DNA of 43,623 nt from Penium margaritaceum (GCA_023375785.1 SZWC01001592.1:129564-173186); one strand, 5' to 3'; shown: positions 11,940 through 23,358, numbered from the stretch's first letter. Notes: a model not told the origin generated them from the letters alone. Made by a program: numbers and translations.

Positions 11940-12400
11940 ACGGTTTGTTTTGTTTGCATTTTTATCTCTACATTTATGGTCCACATTGCGTCGATCCCTC
12001 AATATTGACGCCGTTCAACCAAGGGCATTCTTAACCAATTGCCTTGACCTTTGGTGTTCCGTTACAAAAGAATCTGACAAGTTGCAACCACTTTCTGGAG
12101 GTGCATACATAACTACTGTGAACAATATGGGCCTTTCGATATGTTCGGTTGTCTTCTTGAAGGCGCTACACTGTTACAAATACGTGACTTGATAGTCTCA
12201 GAATTTCTTGACTTCTCGGTGAAGTTTTTGGAAGGAGCCTCTTAGATACATTGTCACATGCGTCGCCTGACTCAAGCACCAAAGACCAAACGTATGGCTT
12301 ATCCTTGTGCCTGCTATTGTAAACATGCACGTGACACTTTGCAAACTCGTCATTGACGTAAATGCATTACTTATGACAATTTGTCCGATCGCCCAAAATC
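11940..12400 (+). repeat. Diverged LTR related to the gypsy LTR (old copy)
   Basis: Blocks align in order with the LTR at 12471-13012: 'GCGTCGATCCCTCAA' near 11990 with GCGTCAAGACCCCAA, 'GGGCATTC..AACCAATTGCC' near 12025 with GGGCAATTCGACCAATTGCC, and 'TCTGACAAGTTGCAACCACTTTC' near 12072 with the same block at about 12630. Later matches are weaker. Boundaries are approximate. It could be a solo LTR or the end of an older element. Confidence 0.5.
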
Positions 12401-12465
12401 CTTGCATTATCTTCTGCCCCACAGTTTTTACCAATGAATCATCCATGTTTTGCTTGACTGAAGTG

Positions 12466-12470
12466 CCAAC
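12466..12470. repeat. 5' TSD of the gypsy element (CCAAC)
   Basis: Matches CCAAC at 39633-39637, directly outside the other LTR 27 kb away. Confidence 0.8.
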
Positions 12471-13012
12471 CGCTACGTACCAGATGTACACGAGTCCCTA
12501 AACTTTCCGATTGGGTATGTCTGTCGCTACACAAATAGCCCACCGTGCGTCAAGACCCCAATTTTTGCTCCGACGATCGAGGGCAATTCGACCAATTGCC
12601 CTCACCCTCCAACGTTCTTCCTCGCACGTTCTGACAACTTCAACCACTTTCAAGAATCATCGAAAGAAGGGTCATGATGTTTTGGACAACTTCTCGACGC
12701 ATCAAGATTTCTAAAGATGCATCTCGCATCTTCACCGTCAATCATCAAAGACCTCCAAGTCCTCGGCGGAGCTTCTTGATCCAGCCACACACGAAGTGAC
12801 TCTACACACGTCGCTCGATGATGGACTCGGCGACCCCGACTACGTCTCATTTGTAACTCGACACTAGTATACATGTGTTCAGTCGTTTTGACACTTGCCA
12901 TCGAAGCACACTTGCCCCTAAATTCAAAGTGCCCAAGTGTTCCAAATTCCCAAACCGTGTTCTGCCTCGCAACACATACCTGTTCCCCGTCCACACCCCA
13001 TTCGGCAGAATT
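12471..13012 (+). repeat. Gypsy 5' LTR
   Basis: About 542 bp, aligning over its length with 39115-39632 (for example the shared blocks CTCCGACGATCGAGGGCAA and AAAGATGCATCTCGCATCTT). The terminal TG has become CG in this copy. Roughly a quarter to a third of positions differ from the 3' LTR by eye, indicating an old insertion. Confidence 0.8.
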
Positions 13013-13014
13013 CT

Positions 13015-13026
13015 TGGTATCAGAGC
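13015..13026 (+). promoter_or_regulatory. Primer-binding site, initiator tRNA-Met 3' end
   Basis: TGGTATCAGAGC, the standard complement of the initiator tRNA-Met 3' terminus, lies 2 nt after the 5' LTR. It sets minus-strand DNA synthesis for the gypsy element. Confidence 0.92.
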
Positions 13027-13158
13027 GCAGCGCTGCTGGAGGGGCTGCTGAAAACTTTACTTATCTGGAAGACTACCTCGTACAAGTCAACAGCGCATCT
13101 CACACACCAAGACTTCGCAGATTTTGTGACCATGACATGAAACGAGCGATCGCACCTG

Positions 13159-14380
13159 ATGACCAACAGCAGGTCTTCGGTGATGAATTCGGCAATGGAG
13201 GAGCAGAATGTGACCATGCATACGATCCCTGAGGTGGCGGCGAGTGCTGGCGTGGCAGGCTATGCGGCAGCTGGGTCAATCCAGATGGCTCCAACGGCCA
13301 ATCCAGCCACGGACCCGGTGGCGGTAAACCAGCCGCCCCTACCGAATGCTTCGACGTCTGCAGCAAGAGCGACAGATGGCACCGGACGACAAGCGGGGAT
13401 TGTCAAGGAATTGGCTAACCGTATCTCCGTGCTGGTGGGAATAAAAAATCATCTGCTCCAACAGCTCAACGTTGCGATATAGGCTCTTCGCAACGCAAGT
13501 CCACGAGAGACGGTGCTCGTGGAGAGAAACACCCAACTCTTGAACAAACCCAAGATTTTCCCGCCCTCCTTGAACTGTTCCATCCTCCAAACCTCAAAGG
13601 ACCGACGGTTTGGATGTAGCTGAAGCCATCCAACGACAGGGGGAGACCGGGAGGGCTTCATGGATGGCCAATGATGCTCATCTTTCATCTTCAACTACAA
13701 GTGTTCTATCCCTGAAGCAAATCAACGCGCAATGGCAAGAAGCGCTAACGTCACAAACCGACTGGAGTACAATCTTGCGCACAATGCTTGCATGCTTAGG
13801 ACGGCTGAATGAAAAGTGTGACACTCGGTACAAACTCCAACGCCTCCGTCAGCAGTCTAGCGTGGCAGAGTACACATAGTGATTCCATGACATCATCATT
13901 AGTGCAAAAATCGCCCCCGACGAACTCTGTCTTTACTACAACAATGGCATCAAATGGGACATTCGACGAACGATCGCCATTTTTCGCATCCAAAATGACA
14001 TACCACGGATGATAGCAGAAGTAGAAAGGACCAACAACGTCAACTACAACGCTCAGATCCATGAATCATACGGCTAATGACCTCCCAACCACAATTATCG
14101 TGGAGACGGGAATAGCCAGTCGGGGGGTTCCTCGACTTTGATGGAAGTGGATACCATCAACCAAAAAGATATGTGCACCTGTTAAAACTGTGAAAACATT
14201 GGGCATATCGCTCGGGAGTGCCGAAGCAAGCAACATCCCAAAAAGGAGTGGAAGTCGCAGAAAAATGATTCGGGAATCGGCAATGGGAAGGAGGGACAGG
14301 CGCAACTCTTTTCTGAGAGGAGCGATTTCCGCCAAAAAATTGCCCATTTTAACGGCTCACGACGTTGAAGAGGGTTTCTG
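13159..14380 (+). pseudogene. Gypsy gag remnant (capsid and zinc knuckle)
   Basis: Readings in several frames. 13159-13482 is an Ala/Thr/Pro-rich N-terminus ending in a TAG. 13610-13879 has the capsid-like segment with 'LQRLRQQSSVAEYT', matching the gypsy 'LKQ..SVAEY' motif, followed by TAG. 14170-14215 holds a CCHC zinc knuckle ('NCENIGHIAREC') whose second residue group is broken by a TAA. It would package the element RNA; here it is inactive. Confidence 0.75.
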
Positions 14381-14479
14381 AGATTTCTAAGTTCAAGGAG
14401 GGATACGAGGATGACCAACCGGTGATACTGCTCAAAGTGCAACCTTGAGGTTGCAAGAGTCACAGAAAGGAAACGACAC

Positions 14480-14985
14480 TATTGGATGGATGAGCCTCTC
14501 ACAGTTTTGTAAGCAATGAAACGGTTCGGAAGCTGCGTTTACCGATCGAACCAGTGGCATTGGAAGGAAAAACCATTGAATGGGAGATTGCAAATACGGA
14601 GACTCTAAGAAGAACTACAACTGCAATTGGGAGACTTGCGGGACATCACAGTTTGGATGTCATGTCCTATGTGTTACCACAAAGTCATTCTCGGACGTCA
14701 TTTCTTGTACCTATACGGCCCGCAAAACGACTTGAACAGTGGCGACGTGTACGTGGAAGTCAACGGCATCAAGAAACAACTTTTGCACGTGGGACAGAAG
14801 ACAACTGCGGAAGCAACTAAGGTGGAAGTAGAAGAGGAAACCGCTGCGACCAGGAAGCAACAACATGTGCAGCCGATACTGCTCAATGTGGTCAAGCATT
14901 CCATGCAACGAGGGGCTCGCACGTGGCTTTTACACCTCGAGCCAACAAAGGAAGTGGAAGTGGCAGTAGCTGACTCATCAGCCTA
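14480..14985 (+). pseudogene. Gypsy aspartic protease remnant
   Basis: 'LLDG' then a TGA, then 'ASHSFVSNETVRKLRLPI' near 14485-14545. This is the retropepsin active-site region (family: D-S/G-G-A-S-H-F-I/V-S) with the Gly codon replaced by TGA. After a frameshift, 'VILGRHFLY' (about 14682-14708) is the conserved I-L-G segment. A Lys/Glu-rich linker follows. Confidence 0.75.
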
Positions 14986-15009
14986 ATCGGCTTCATCAGC
15001 ACCAACCAA

Positions 15010-15870
15010 GTTTGCGATGGTTCCCAAGGCATTTGTACCTATCATCTAAGAGTTTGCGGATGTCTTCCCCGACGAACTCCCAAAAACCTTGCCACCTCAA
15101 TGCGGCATCGATCATTGCATAAAACTGAAACCGGAAAGCCGACCCACCGTTCAAGGAGCCTATTGAATGAGCCACCACAAGCTGACCGAGCTGGAAAAAA
15201 AAATCGATGAGATGCTCTATCAGGTGTTCATCCGTCCATCCACGTCACCGTACGCTGCACGAGTACTATTTGTAAAAAAGAAAACTGGCAAGATGCGGAT
15301 GTGTGTGGACTTGGTGTTGAATGATACGACCATCAAGAACTGCTACCCTCTTCCATGTGCCGACATACTTTTCGACGAACTCCAAGAAGCTTGAATCTTC
15401 ACTAAAATCGGTCTACGCAGAAGCTACCACCAGATTTGCGTGGCAGACATCCACATCGAGAAGGCGGCGTTCCAAATGCGCTACGGGCATTTCGAGCTCA
15501 CGGTCATGTGGTTTGGATTTACAAATGCCCTGGCAACATTCATGGCGGCAATGAAAAACATTTTCTGACCGTACCTCGACGATTAAGTCGTGGCATACCT
15601 CGACGATTCTGCTATACATCCGCACCCCGGAGGAGCATAATGGACATCTCCAAAAGGTTCTCCAAGTTTTATAAAGAGAGAAACTCTTCAAAAGTATGAC
15701 TTTTTTCGTCGTTTGATCGAGTTTTTGGATCACGTCATCAATGGCAGAAGGATCACCATGGATCCGAAAAAAGTGGTCGAAGTAGTTGATTAGCCGACGC
15801 CGACCAAAGTCTGAGACGTTCGAGTCTTCCTCGGCTTCTACACTTATTACTGGCGTTTTATATGTCACTA
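15010..15870 (+). pseudogene. Gypsy reverse transcriptase remnant
   Basis: 'FADVFPDELPKTLPPQ' (15052-15100) is the classic entry to gypsy RT. Next come 'IDHCIKLKPES', '[30 protein letters not shown]' (15238-15325), 'QMRYGHFELTVMWFGFTNALATF' (15472-15545) and the catalytic YLDD at about 15595-15606. 'DPKKVVEVVDWPTP' equivalents follow near 15760, with a TAG in place of Trp. Stops: TAA 15048, TGA 15165, TGA 15392, TGA 15567, TAA 15585 and others. It made cDNA from the element RNA when intact. Confidence 0.85.
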
Positions 15871-16300
15871 CGCCCGAGTGTCAGCGCCTCTCTCTGATCT
15901 TACTCAAAAAGAAAACAAGTGGCGATGGGAGGACTATGAACGAGAAGCGTTCATCACTTTACGTAATGCTCTGACCTTAGCGCCAGCCGTACGATTGGCT
16001 GATCCAATGATCGACTATATGATGACTGCAGACGCCTCTGACCAAGCCATTTGCGTGGTTCTCCAACATGATCACGGCAGCGGAGAGCAAACAGTCGCGT
16101 ACATATCACCAAAGATGCATGGACTGGAACTCAACTATGATGTATATGAGAAGGAGATGCTGGCGGTCGTAAACGCATTTAAGGCGTGGCGGTGCTATCT
16201 TAAATGTTGCCGACCATCAGGCACTAAGATATTTGAAGACATAGTCGAACCTCAGTCAACGTCAAACCCAACGGATGGAGTTTCTCAAACCCGGGTTTGA
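15871..16300 (+). pseudogene. Gypsy RNase H remnant
   Basis: An open reading of 140 codons (15878-16300) starts with 'SAPLSDLTQKENKWRWEDYEREAF' and continues with 'MTADASDQAICVVLQ' (first catalytic Asp of RNase H), 'VAYISPKMHGLELNYDVYEKEMLAVV' and 'AFKAWRCYL'. This is the best preserved part of the gypsy polyprotein. Frame is lost after about 16210. Confidence 0.85.
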
Positions 16301-16529
16301 CTACTAAATCGAAAACCGGCCGGGAAAATCCAGCCCAATAGATGCACTCAGCCGCCAACCGGACTAGAAGGCTGGGGCAACGACACTTCAACTGCGACGA
16401 GATGAGTGTCTCTAGCAATTGTATAGAAATGGATATAATAGCATGGCTGAAATGACAAAGTTAAGTTCTAGCTTGAAACACCCTATTGGCGATGACGGTT
16501 CACTCGCCATGTGGTCGTATCCCCGGTTC

Positions 16530-17433
16530 ACTCCGTAGTATCCTCCTCAAGGAGTGTCACGACACCGGTCCTGGTGGAAATCTTGGAGAGTACAGGATGT
16601 TGAAGATTATCGCAAAGTACTACTAGTGGGACAAGATGCAAACAGACATGACCAATTTCTCCAAGCCGTGTGACACGTGTCCCTGACAAAACTCCCGTCG
16701 CACACGTCCCCCCCCCCTCCCACTTCTGCATCCACGACCCATTCTAAGTGCACTATGGACCGACATCTCCATGGAATTCTTCACTAGACAACCACTCACA
16801 TCTAAATGATATGAAGCAATCCTCGTGGTTTTTGATGGGTTCTCCAAAATTTCCTACTTCATCCCCATGACGACCACTGTCACCGCTGAAGGCACAGCAT
16901 AGCTGTTTTCGAACAACGTCGCACGAATACTCGGTGTGCCAAGAACAATCACAAGCAACAGAGACAGTCAATTCACCAGCCATTTTTGCCACGAACTGAT
17001 GACTCGTTGCGGCAATCGGATCCGGTTTTTCACGGTGTTCCACCCTCAAACCAACGGCCAATCCGAGCGGACAATCAGATGCTCGAACGTCTTCGCACAT
17101 TATGCGAGCCACACGGGACAGACTAGCCAGCCAAGCTCCCGACCGCCGAGCTTGCATATAACTCGGCGCCATCCACAGCAACGGGCAAATTTCAGCTGGA
17201 AGTGGTGTATGGAAAACTTCCCGCCACACCAATCGGACTTCACAGTTTGAGGACCATTCACGCAGCCAATGTTTAACGCCGCGACTTCTTCACCATCTGG
17301 GACGAAACACTGCAGATGCTCGCAAAGACACAAGCGGCAATGAAGCGAGTAACCGACCGCCATCGCAGCAAGGACGTGTCAGTCTTTGGCAACAAAGTCC
17401 TCAGTTCGGCAAACATCAACTCTGTTGAGCCGA
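16530..17433 (+). pseudogene. Gypsy integrase remnant, N-terminal part
   Basis: An HHCC-like zone lies at 16540-16680 (ending 'KPCDTCP', then TGA). The catalytic core follows: 'AILVVFDGFSKISYFIPMTTTVTAEGTA' at 16815-16900, 'GVPRTITSNRDSQFTSHFCHEL' at 16933-16998 (second catalytic Asp) and 'FHPQTNGQSERTIR' at 17038-17079 (catalytic Glu). The C-terminal 'VFGNKVLSSANIN' reading runs to 17420. Foldback element A interrupts it at 17443, and the missing C-terminus is found at 24173. Confidence 0.85.
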
Positions 17434-17442
17434 CTTTCCAAA
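17434..17442. repeat. Left TSD of foldback A (CTTTCCAAA)
   Basis: Identical to 24164-24172. It lies in gypsy integrase coding DNA. Confidence 0.75.
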
Positions 17443-17639
17443 GGGCACAAATACAACTGTGCCCATCGTTTGGGTCAATAGATAAGCGATGTCCATAGTA
17501 AAAAACGGAAAGACAGCAGTGTCCATAGTCGAAAACAAAATAACATCGATGCCAATGTTTTTCATTTTGCGAGCAAAAACAGAACGAAATGACAATAGTG
17601 TCCAAGTCTGACTTCACTCTCAAAGTCGGAATTCACCGA

Positions 17640-17900
17640 TGTTGAGAGCAAAAAAGGGGGTGTGCCCCCTTTCTTCTATCACTGTGTGGGCTGCATCTCG
17701 CATGCTCACCCCAATATCCAAAAAATCCCCTAGTTACACTGGGAGGTTTGGGATTTATTTTTTCTGCTTGCCTGGGCACCTGCCGGGCCCTGCGGTAGCA
17801 GGGCTCGGGCGATCCCCTTTCTTCTATCATAGCGTGCGACGCCTCCTACAAAACCCCCCAAACTCTTCAAAAACCCCCTAGTTAAAATGGGGGGTTTGGT
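17640..17900. repeat. GC-rich palindromic core units of foldback A
   Basis: Two units, each with 'CACCTGCCGGGCCCTGCGG' facing its complement, then 'CCCCTTTCTTCTATCA.AG.GTG', C-runs, and 'CCCCTAGTTA.A.T.GGGG(G)TTTGG'. Each can fold into a GC hairpin. The same unit recurs at 24690-25290, 25740-26430 and 38440-38740. Confidence 0.8.
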
Positions 17901-18143
17901 AGCGTCATCGCGAGCTCGCAGGGAGGTTTCGCCACGAAACCCCTCTTGCAAGCTCACGATGACCGGTGAAGTTCGACTTTGCCCTCAAAGTCAAAAATCA
18001 TGTCAAATCTGTCAAATATATGAAATATATGTCAACCGAGCCCGTTTTCGCTCGCACAATGAAAAACATGGGCAGCGCTGTTGTTTCATTTCAACTATGG
18101 ACACCGCTAGCTTTTCGTTTTCGACTATGGACACCGCTGTTTT

Positions 18144-18863
18144 TGTCAAGAATGCTGTCCTGGCGTGCCCTGAACTACCTAAGTGTCCATGGTTGCTTAG
18201 TGCAAAGAGACTTCCAAGGGAGGTGTGTGCTTTGGGTCGCCACAACACCCAGGGAGTACAATTCTGGCAGAATACAGATTGCGGAAACTGAGAAAGGCTG
18301 GGAATCATCAATGGGTAGTTATTTTGGTGAGATTACATCAGACTCTTATATCCTGTGATCTAAGCTTACTAACGCATCCAAGCACGCCCAAAACGGAGCA
18401 GTAGAGCCCCTGCTACAGCCGTTAGAGTAATCCATGGTGGAAACGAGCCGCCCACCATACCCACGAACGGGAGTGACGGGAGGCGCTTCGACGGTGGCCT
18501 GTCGAAGCGCCCTTCCTGTCATCCTCAAAGTGGGGGGAGGCTTGCCCTGGTCTAGAAGACCATCCACATCCCTTTTTTTCATGGCCCATGTGCCCTTGGA
18601 GCTCATTGAAGTCGAACTCGGATCACTGGTGGTGGAATTAATCCGTCACCAATGACAGAACCCAGATTCCACCCACCTACCACCCAAAGTTCGGATGGGG
18701 CTAACTTTCTGAATTCTCAACTGAATCGAGCAACTGAAAGCTCAAAACTGCATGGCAAAATACAAGGGGTCCAAATCCGCAATGAGATCAGACATCCAAC
18801 CACTCTCTAGTGGTCGAACCAGGAAAACGGCAAACGGCATCCATGGCAGGGGCACTTTCAACA
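18144..18863 (-). repeat. Copia #1 3' LTR
   Basis: 720 bp, TGTCAAGAATG...TTTCAACA on the plus strand. It matches 23374-24092 throughout. By eye, several percent of positions differ. Confidence 0.93.
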
Positions 18864-18878
18864 ATCTCCCCCGTGCAC
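18864..18878 (-). promoter_or_regulatory. Copia #1 polypurine tract
   Basis: On the minus strand the sequence just before the 3' LTR is CACGGGGGAGAT, a typical copia plus-strand primer site. Confidence 0.85.
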
Positions 18879-18907
18879 CTTCCATGTCGGATGCCTCATG
18901 CTCACTC

Positions 18908-20299
18908 TCACTCGTCCGCGTCTGCGCCTTCAAGTCCTTCACGGCTTGTCAACCCAAGCCCTGCAAGACTGATGACATGCCGATCCTGGGGCTGCACCTT
19001 GGTCAAGGAATCCGCGAGCATGTGCTTCGTGCTGTAATGCTGCAGCACAACCTGTCCCTTCTCCACCATGTCGCGCGCGTAGTGGTAGCGCACGTCGATG
19101 TGATTCATCCTCCTGTGCTGCGTCGGGTTGTTGGTCAGCGAGATGGAGCCGGTGTTGTCTTCTTGAACCACAGTAGGCTCCTGCTGAGGCACGCCCAGCT
19201 CCCCTAGCAATCTGTGGAGCCATACTGCTTCCTTGACCGCCTTGGCCAAAGCGACGTACTCCGCCTCCACTGTGGAGGTGGCAACGCAGTCCTGCTTCCT
19301 GCTGCACCACGAGACCGCTGCACCTGCAAGGAAGAACACATAGCCAGAAGTAGACTTCCTCTTGTCCACATCGCCAGCGTAGTCAGCGTCCGTGTTGTAG
19401 ACCAGCCGCAAGGGGTCGGACCTCCCCTTTCTGTCGTACTTCAGGCGCGCATGCCGTGTTGCCTGCAAGTACCGGAGGATGCGCTTCGCCGCGTGCCAGT
19501 GTAGTGGCCCAGGGTTGGCCACATACCTGCTCACCTGGCCCACCGCGTAGGCCAAGTCCGGCCGAGTCGCCACCATGGCATACATGAGGCTACCCACCAC
19601 AGATTGGTAGGGCACCTCCGCCATGTCCTCCTTCTCCTCTTTAGTTTGCGGCGCCATCGCCGCACTCAGCTCACAGCTTGTGGAGAACGGACTACCCACT
19701 GGTTTGCAGTCCTCCATGCCGTACCGCTTCAGCACTTCGGTCACATACTTGGCCTGCCCCAACTCAAGCATGCGCACTTTCCAGTTCCGCGTGATGCTCA
19801 CCCCGAGGTAGTACTCCACCTCCCCCATGTCTGTCATCTTAAATCTGCTGCTCAGTTGCTCCTTGAGCTGTTGCAAAGCCGCCAGATATGATGAGCACAG
19901 GATCAGGTCGTCAATGTAGAGTGCGACAATCTAATGGAGTCCCTTGCTGCGCCGCACATACACGCTGTGGTCTGACTCACAGCGCATGAAGCCGAGCTCC
20001 GCCATGTAGCCGTCCATCTGTTGGTACCAGCATCTGGGCACCTGTTTTAGCCCGTAAAAGGCCTTCCGTAGCTTGCACACCTTGCCCTCCGGCGCATCCA
20101 CCCCCTCCGACACCTCAAGGTAGATCTCCTTATCAATGATGCCATTCAAGAATGCCGTCTTGACATCCATTTGGTGGATCTCCATGTCCTTTGCGACTGC
20201 CACCGTAAGGATTGTCCGGATGATTGTGAACTTGGCGACGGGCGCAAACGGCTCATCGTAGTGTTTGCCTTTCCGCTGCGCATATCCCTTCGCCACTAG
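18908..20299 (-). pseudogene. Copia #1 reverse transcriptase and RNase H
   Basis: RT motifs: 'EPFAPVAKFTIIRTIL', 'HQMDVKTAFLNGIIDKEIYL', 'AFYGLKQVPRCWYQQMD', then TAG (19931-19933) and 'ALYIDDLILCS' with a YIDD catalytic box. Further on: 'FKMTDMGEVEYYLGVSI', 'VVGSLMYAMVATRPDLAYAVG', and RNase H with 'DADYAGDVDKRKSTSGYVFFLAGAAVSW', 'STVEAEYVAL', 'VQEDNTGSI', 'KHMLADSLTK'. The last 322 codons (19876-18908) are fully open. Apart from the stops, all catalytic positions I can see are present. Confidence 0.9.
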
Positions 20300-21538
20300 C
20301 TACGCGTTATACTTCTCCACCTTGCTTTTCTTGGTGAGCTTTACCTTGAACACCCACTTGGAGCTGATGACCTTCGCCCCCTCAGGCCGATCCACCAACT
20401 CCCAAGTGCCGTTCTCAGCAAGGGACGCAAGTTCAGATTTTAATGCTTCGCCCCACTGCTGCTCTTCAGGCCGTGCAAGCGCCTCTTGCACAGTTGTCGG
20501 CTCCTTTGCGGCTGCCATCATGCACCGCGCCATGCCAACCCAGCGGCCCGTGCTTGCGTCATACCGCTTCGCCGCATTCCGCCGCCTCCAACTGCAACGC
20601 GGCGACCTTGGCAACGCTGGCTGCTGGTCCTGCTGCTGCTCCACTGCAACGTTGTACTCGGCCGCGGGCTCCCCTGCGTCGGCTGCTGCGTCCTGCGCTC
20701 CAGCAGCACCTACACCTACTGCATTGCCCTGCTGCACTCCAACACCGTCATCCTCCAAAGACCCGTCATCGAACTCTGCAGCCGTCGGCTCCTCCTCACA
20801 ATCAAGGAGTTGGAACCACTCCCCCTGCTTTGGAGAGTGTGTTACGTCAATGCTGTTGCTGCTGCAGTAGCTCTGTTGCTCATCAAACATGACGTTGCGG
20901 CTGGTGATGACGTCCTAGGTTCGTGGATCGAAGAGGCGGTACGCCTTGAGCGCGCTCTCATATTCGACAAATGCGTACACCTTTGCACTCGGGTCCAGTT
21001 TGGAGTCTTTTCTTTGCGCGGCCTGCACCAACGCGTGCGCCTTGCACCCGAAAGCCTTCAGGTGCGCCACGCTTGGTTTGCGACCGCTCCAAGCCTCATG
21101 CGGTGTCTTCCAGCTGCCTTTCCCCTTCATCACTGCTGTTGGGGTGAGGTTCGTGATGTAGCACGCCGTACTCACTGCCTCGGCCCACAGGCTCCCTGGC
21201 AACTTTGCATCCACAAGCATTGTCCGCGCCATTGTGAGTAGCGTCTGGTTCATACGCTCCGCCACGCCATTAGATTGTGGCGTGTACGGAGTGGTCGGTT
21301 GCCATTCAATACCATGCTCCTTCAACCACCCCCCCTAGCCCACATACTCCCCGCCATTCTCACTACGTAGAGCTCTGATCTTGCGGCCAGTCTGCCTCTC
21401 CACCGCTGTGACATACTTCTTCAGCCGGTCCAGCACATCGCTCTTCCGCTTCATGAAGTAGACGTAAAGTTTTCCGCTGCAATCATCGATGAAGGTGACG
21501 AAGTACCGCGCGTCCCCAATGGACGGCGTCTTGATTGG
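20300..21538 (-). pseudogene. Copia #1 integrase and linker
   Basis: The integrase core reads 'ARYFVTFIDDCSGKLYVYFMKRKSDV', then 'ALRSENGGEYVG' where the second catalytic Asp has become Glu (family: RSDNGGE), then 'TPQSNGVAERMNQTLL' with the catalytic Glu, then 'KTPHEAWSGRKPSVAHLKAFGC'. Stops are TAG at 21335-21337 and at 20915-20917 ('LFDPRT' then TAG). The linker at 20850-20560 is acidic, then Ala/Gln-rich. RT begins at 'WELVDRPEGAKVISSKWVFKVK', with TAG at 20300-20302 where Arg is usual (YKARLVAKG). All parts keep one frame. Confidence 0.87.
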
Positions 21539-22339
21539 TCAGCACACATCACTGTGCACGACCTCGAGCAGGTTCTCAACCCATCGTTGTGCGTCTTCGA
21601 ACGGCTTGCGCTTTGCCTTGCCCACGATGCAAGGCTCGCACTTGTGCTCTGCGGAATCTGCAGCTGCATCTGCTGCACCGGTGATGTTGAGGTCGCGAAC
21701 CATCTCGCGCTTCGCCATCTCCTGCACGACTGCGGGCGACGAGTGCCCCAGCCGTCGATGCCATAGTTGCAGGTCTGCTCTCCCGCCTTTTGCGAGGTTG
21801 ACGACGCGTGTTGGTGGGTCTGCTGCATCTGATGCCGAGGAGATGACCTTGGTCTCAACAATGTAGAGGCCTCCCTTGCGCTTTGCCTCGAGCACGACCT
21901 CTCTGCCACCGTCCATCTGCACAACTGCACCTTTCCTACGAAAGAGTACTTCATAGCCCTTGTCTGTCAAGCGGCTCACACTCAAAATGTCAGCCAGGCC
22001 GGGGACATGTTGCACGTTTTGGATAACACGCTGCACCTTTTTACCACCAACCACCACCTCAACGTCCACATCACCTTGGCCGGCCGCAGGTTCGACCTTG
22101 TCGTTGGCGGTCACCATGGACTTGGCAGACTTGGTGTAGTTGATGAACCCCACCTTCTNGAAGAGTACTTCATAGCCCTTGTCTGTCAAGCGGCTCACAC
22201 TCAAAATGTCAGCCAGGCCGGGGACATGTTGCACATTTTGAATAACACATTGCGCCTTTTTACCACCAACCACCACCTCTACGTCCACATCACCTTGGCC
22301 GGCCGCAGGTTCGACCTTGTCGTTGGCGGTCACCATGGA
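21539..22339 (-). pseudogene. Copia #1 protease end, GAG-pre-integrase domain and start of integrase
   Basis: Same frame as gag. The protease C-terminal portion ('VQHVPGLADILSVSRLTDKGYEV') appears twice because of the duplication around 22159. Then comes the pre-integrase domain with H...H...C..C ('LWHRRLGHSSP' and 'CEPCIVGKAKRKPF', about 21600-21770) and the first integrase catalytic Asp in 'VVHSDVC'. TGA at 21539-21541 stands where Gly is usual. Confidence 0.85.
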
Positions 22340-22377
22340 CTAGGCAGACTTGGTGTAATTGATGAAACCCACCTTCT
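21941..22377 (-). repeat. Tandem 218-bp duplication around a single N
   Basis: 21941-22158 and 22161-22377 are near-identical and are separated at 22159 by one N. The duplication falls inside the protease coding part and exists in no other copy here. It is most likely two overlapping contig ends left unmerged. Confidence 0.85.
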
Positions 22378-23263
22378 CGACTTGGGTATGCTCCTCCGCA
22401 CCTGAGTCGAGGCACCTCCGGTTGGCACCCTTCAGGTCGTGGTTCTTTGTGCCGTTGAGGAGCGCCTTCTTGCCTTTGGCGCCTTTGCTTCCGGCCTGCA
22501 CCTCCTCCGGACACTCCTTGGCCCAATGGCCCTCCTTGCCACAGTTGTGGCATGCGCCCTTCTTGGCGCCCTTCTTGTCGCCGCCCTTACCACCGCCTTG
22601 CTTGCCGCTGCTGCTGCCACCTTGCGTTTTGGTGACTAAGGCAGTTGAGGATGACGAGGTCTCGCCACCACTTCGACGGTGTACCTCGTTGCGGATGTAC
22701 TCGGCGACTGCGCCGTAGGTGAGTTTATTCTCCTCCCAACCTCCCAGCACGGTGATGAGAGGACCCCAACTGTCGGGTAGATCCATGAGGAGTGTCATCG
22801 CCTGCATCTTTGTGTCAATCTTCCACCCCACATCATTTGATTGTGAGGCAAGAGACTCGATTTGTTGCATGGCAGAAATGACGTTCTCACCCTCCTTGAT
22901 CCTCACCGTCAAGAGTCGCTTTATTGCAAAGATCTTGTTGGCTAGGGATGTTGATTGGTGAATGAAGCAGAGCTTCTTCCACGCGTCAGCTGCCAGGTCG
23001 CAGCCTTTGATGTAGCCCCATTGAGATTCATGCAGCGCCGAGAATAGGAGCATCAGCACCTCCGTGTTCTTCCTCGTGAAGGCCGTCTTCTCCTCGTCCG
23101 TTGCACTCGTATCTTGAACCTCCGTGCCCTTCATAAGCTCCAGCAGTCCCTTGTGCGCGAGGTTAATCTCAAAATGCCACTGCCACAGCCCAAATCCTGG
23201 ACCACCCATGTACTTTTGGATGGGTGAGGACACTATCTTCTGCGCCATGTTGAACTTGTGCAA
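22340..23263 (-). pseudogene. Copia #1 gag and start of protease
   Basis: A 307-codon reading; translation probably starts at the second Met (23248, 'MAQKIVSSP'). The capsid region (UBN2/gag-polypeptide type) includes 'GFGLWQWHFEINLAHKGLLELMKG' and 'AADAWKKLCFIHQSTSLANK'. A Gly/Lys-rich stretch precedes the zinc knuckle CHNCGKEGHWAKEC (CX2CX4HX4C, about 22547-22588). The protease motif 'LDSGAEEHT' follows at about 22392-22418 (family: DSGAT-H-M). A TAG at 22340-22342 replaces a Lys codon, since the duplicated copy of this segment has AAG. The frame continues beyond it. Confidence 0.88.
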
Positions 23264-23358
23264 TGGGCACTCTCAAAGTGCGACGGTGATGTCGCCCGGA
23301 GCGACACTCCCGTGCGTTGCGGAAGCTGTGATCATCTTGGTAGGCAGGTCAGGGCTGT

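Noticed and set aside
15570..15610. Two YLDD-like codon blocks close together in gypsy RT, considered as a catalytic-site duplication
   Set aside because: Gypsy RTs normally have a P-Y-L-D segment a few residues before the catalytic YLDD, so this is ordinary.
20265..21241. Long plus-strand ORFs of 200-250 codons
   Set aside because: Antisense shadows of the copia #1 polyprotein, which has clear domain motifs on the minus strand.
18908..23263. TAG reassigned to an amino acid in this genome
   Set aside because: The residues expected at the TAG positions differ from site to site (Arg, Lys, Glu, Leu, Trp), so no single reassignment explains them; the bias itself is kept as a finding.
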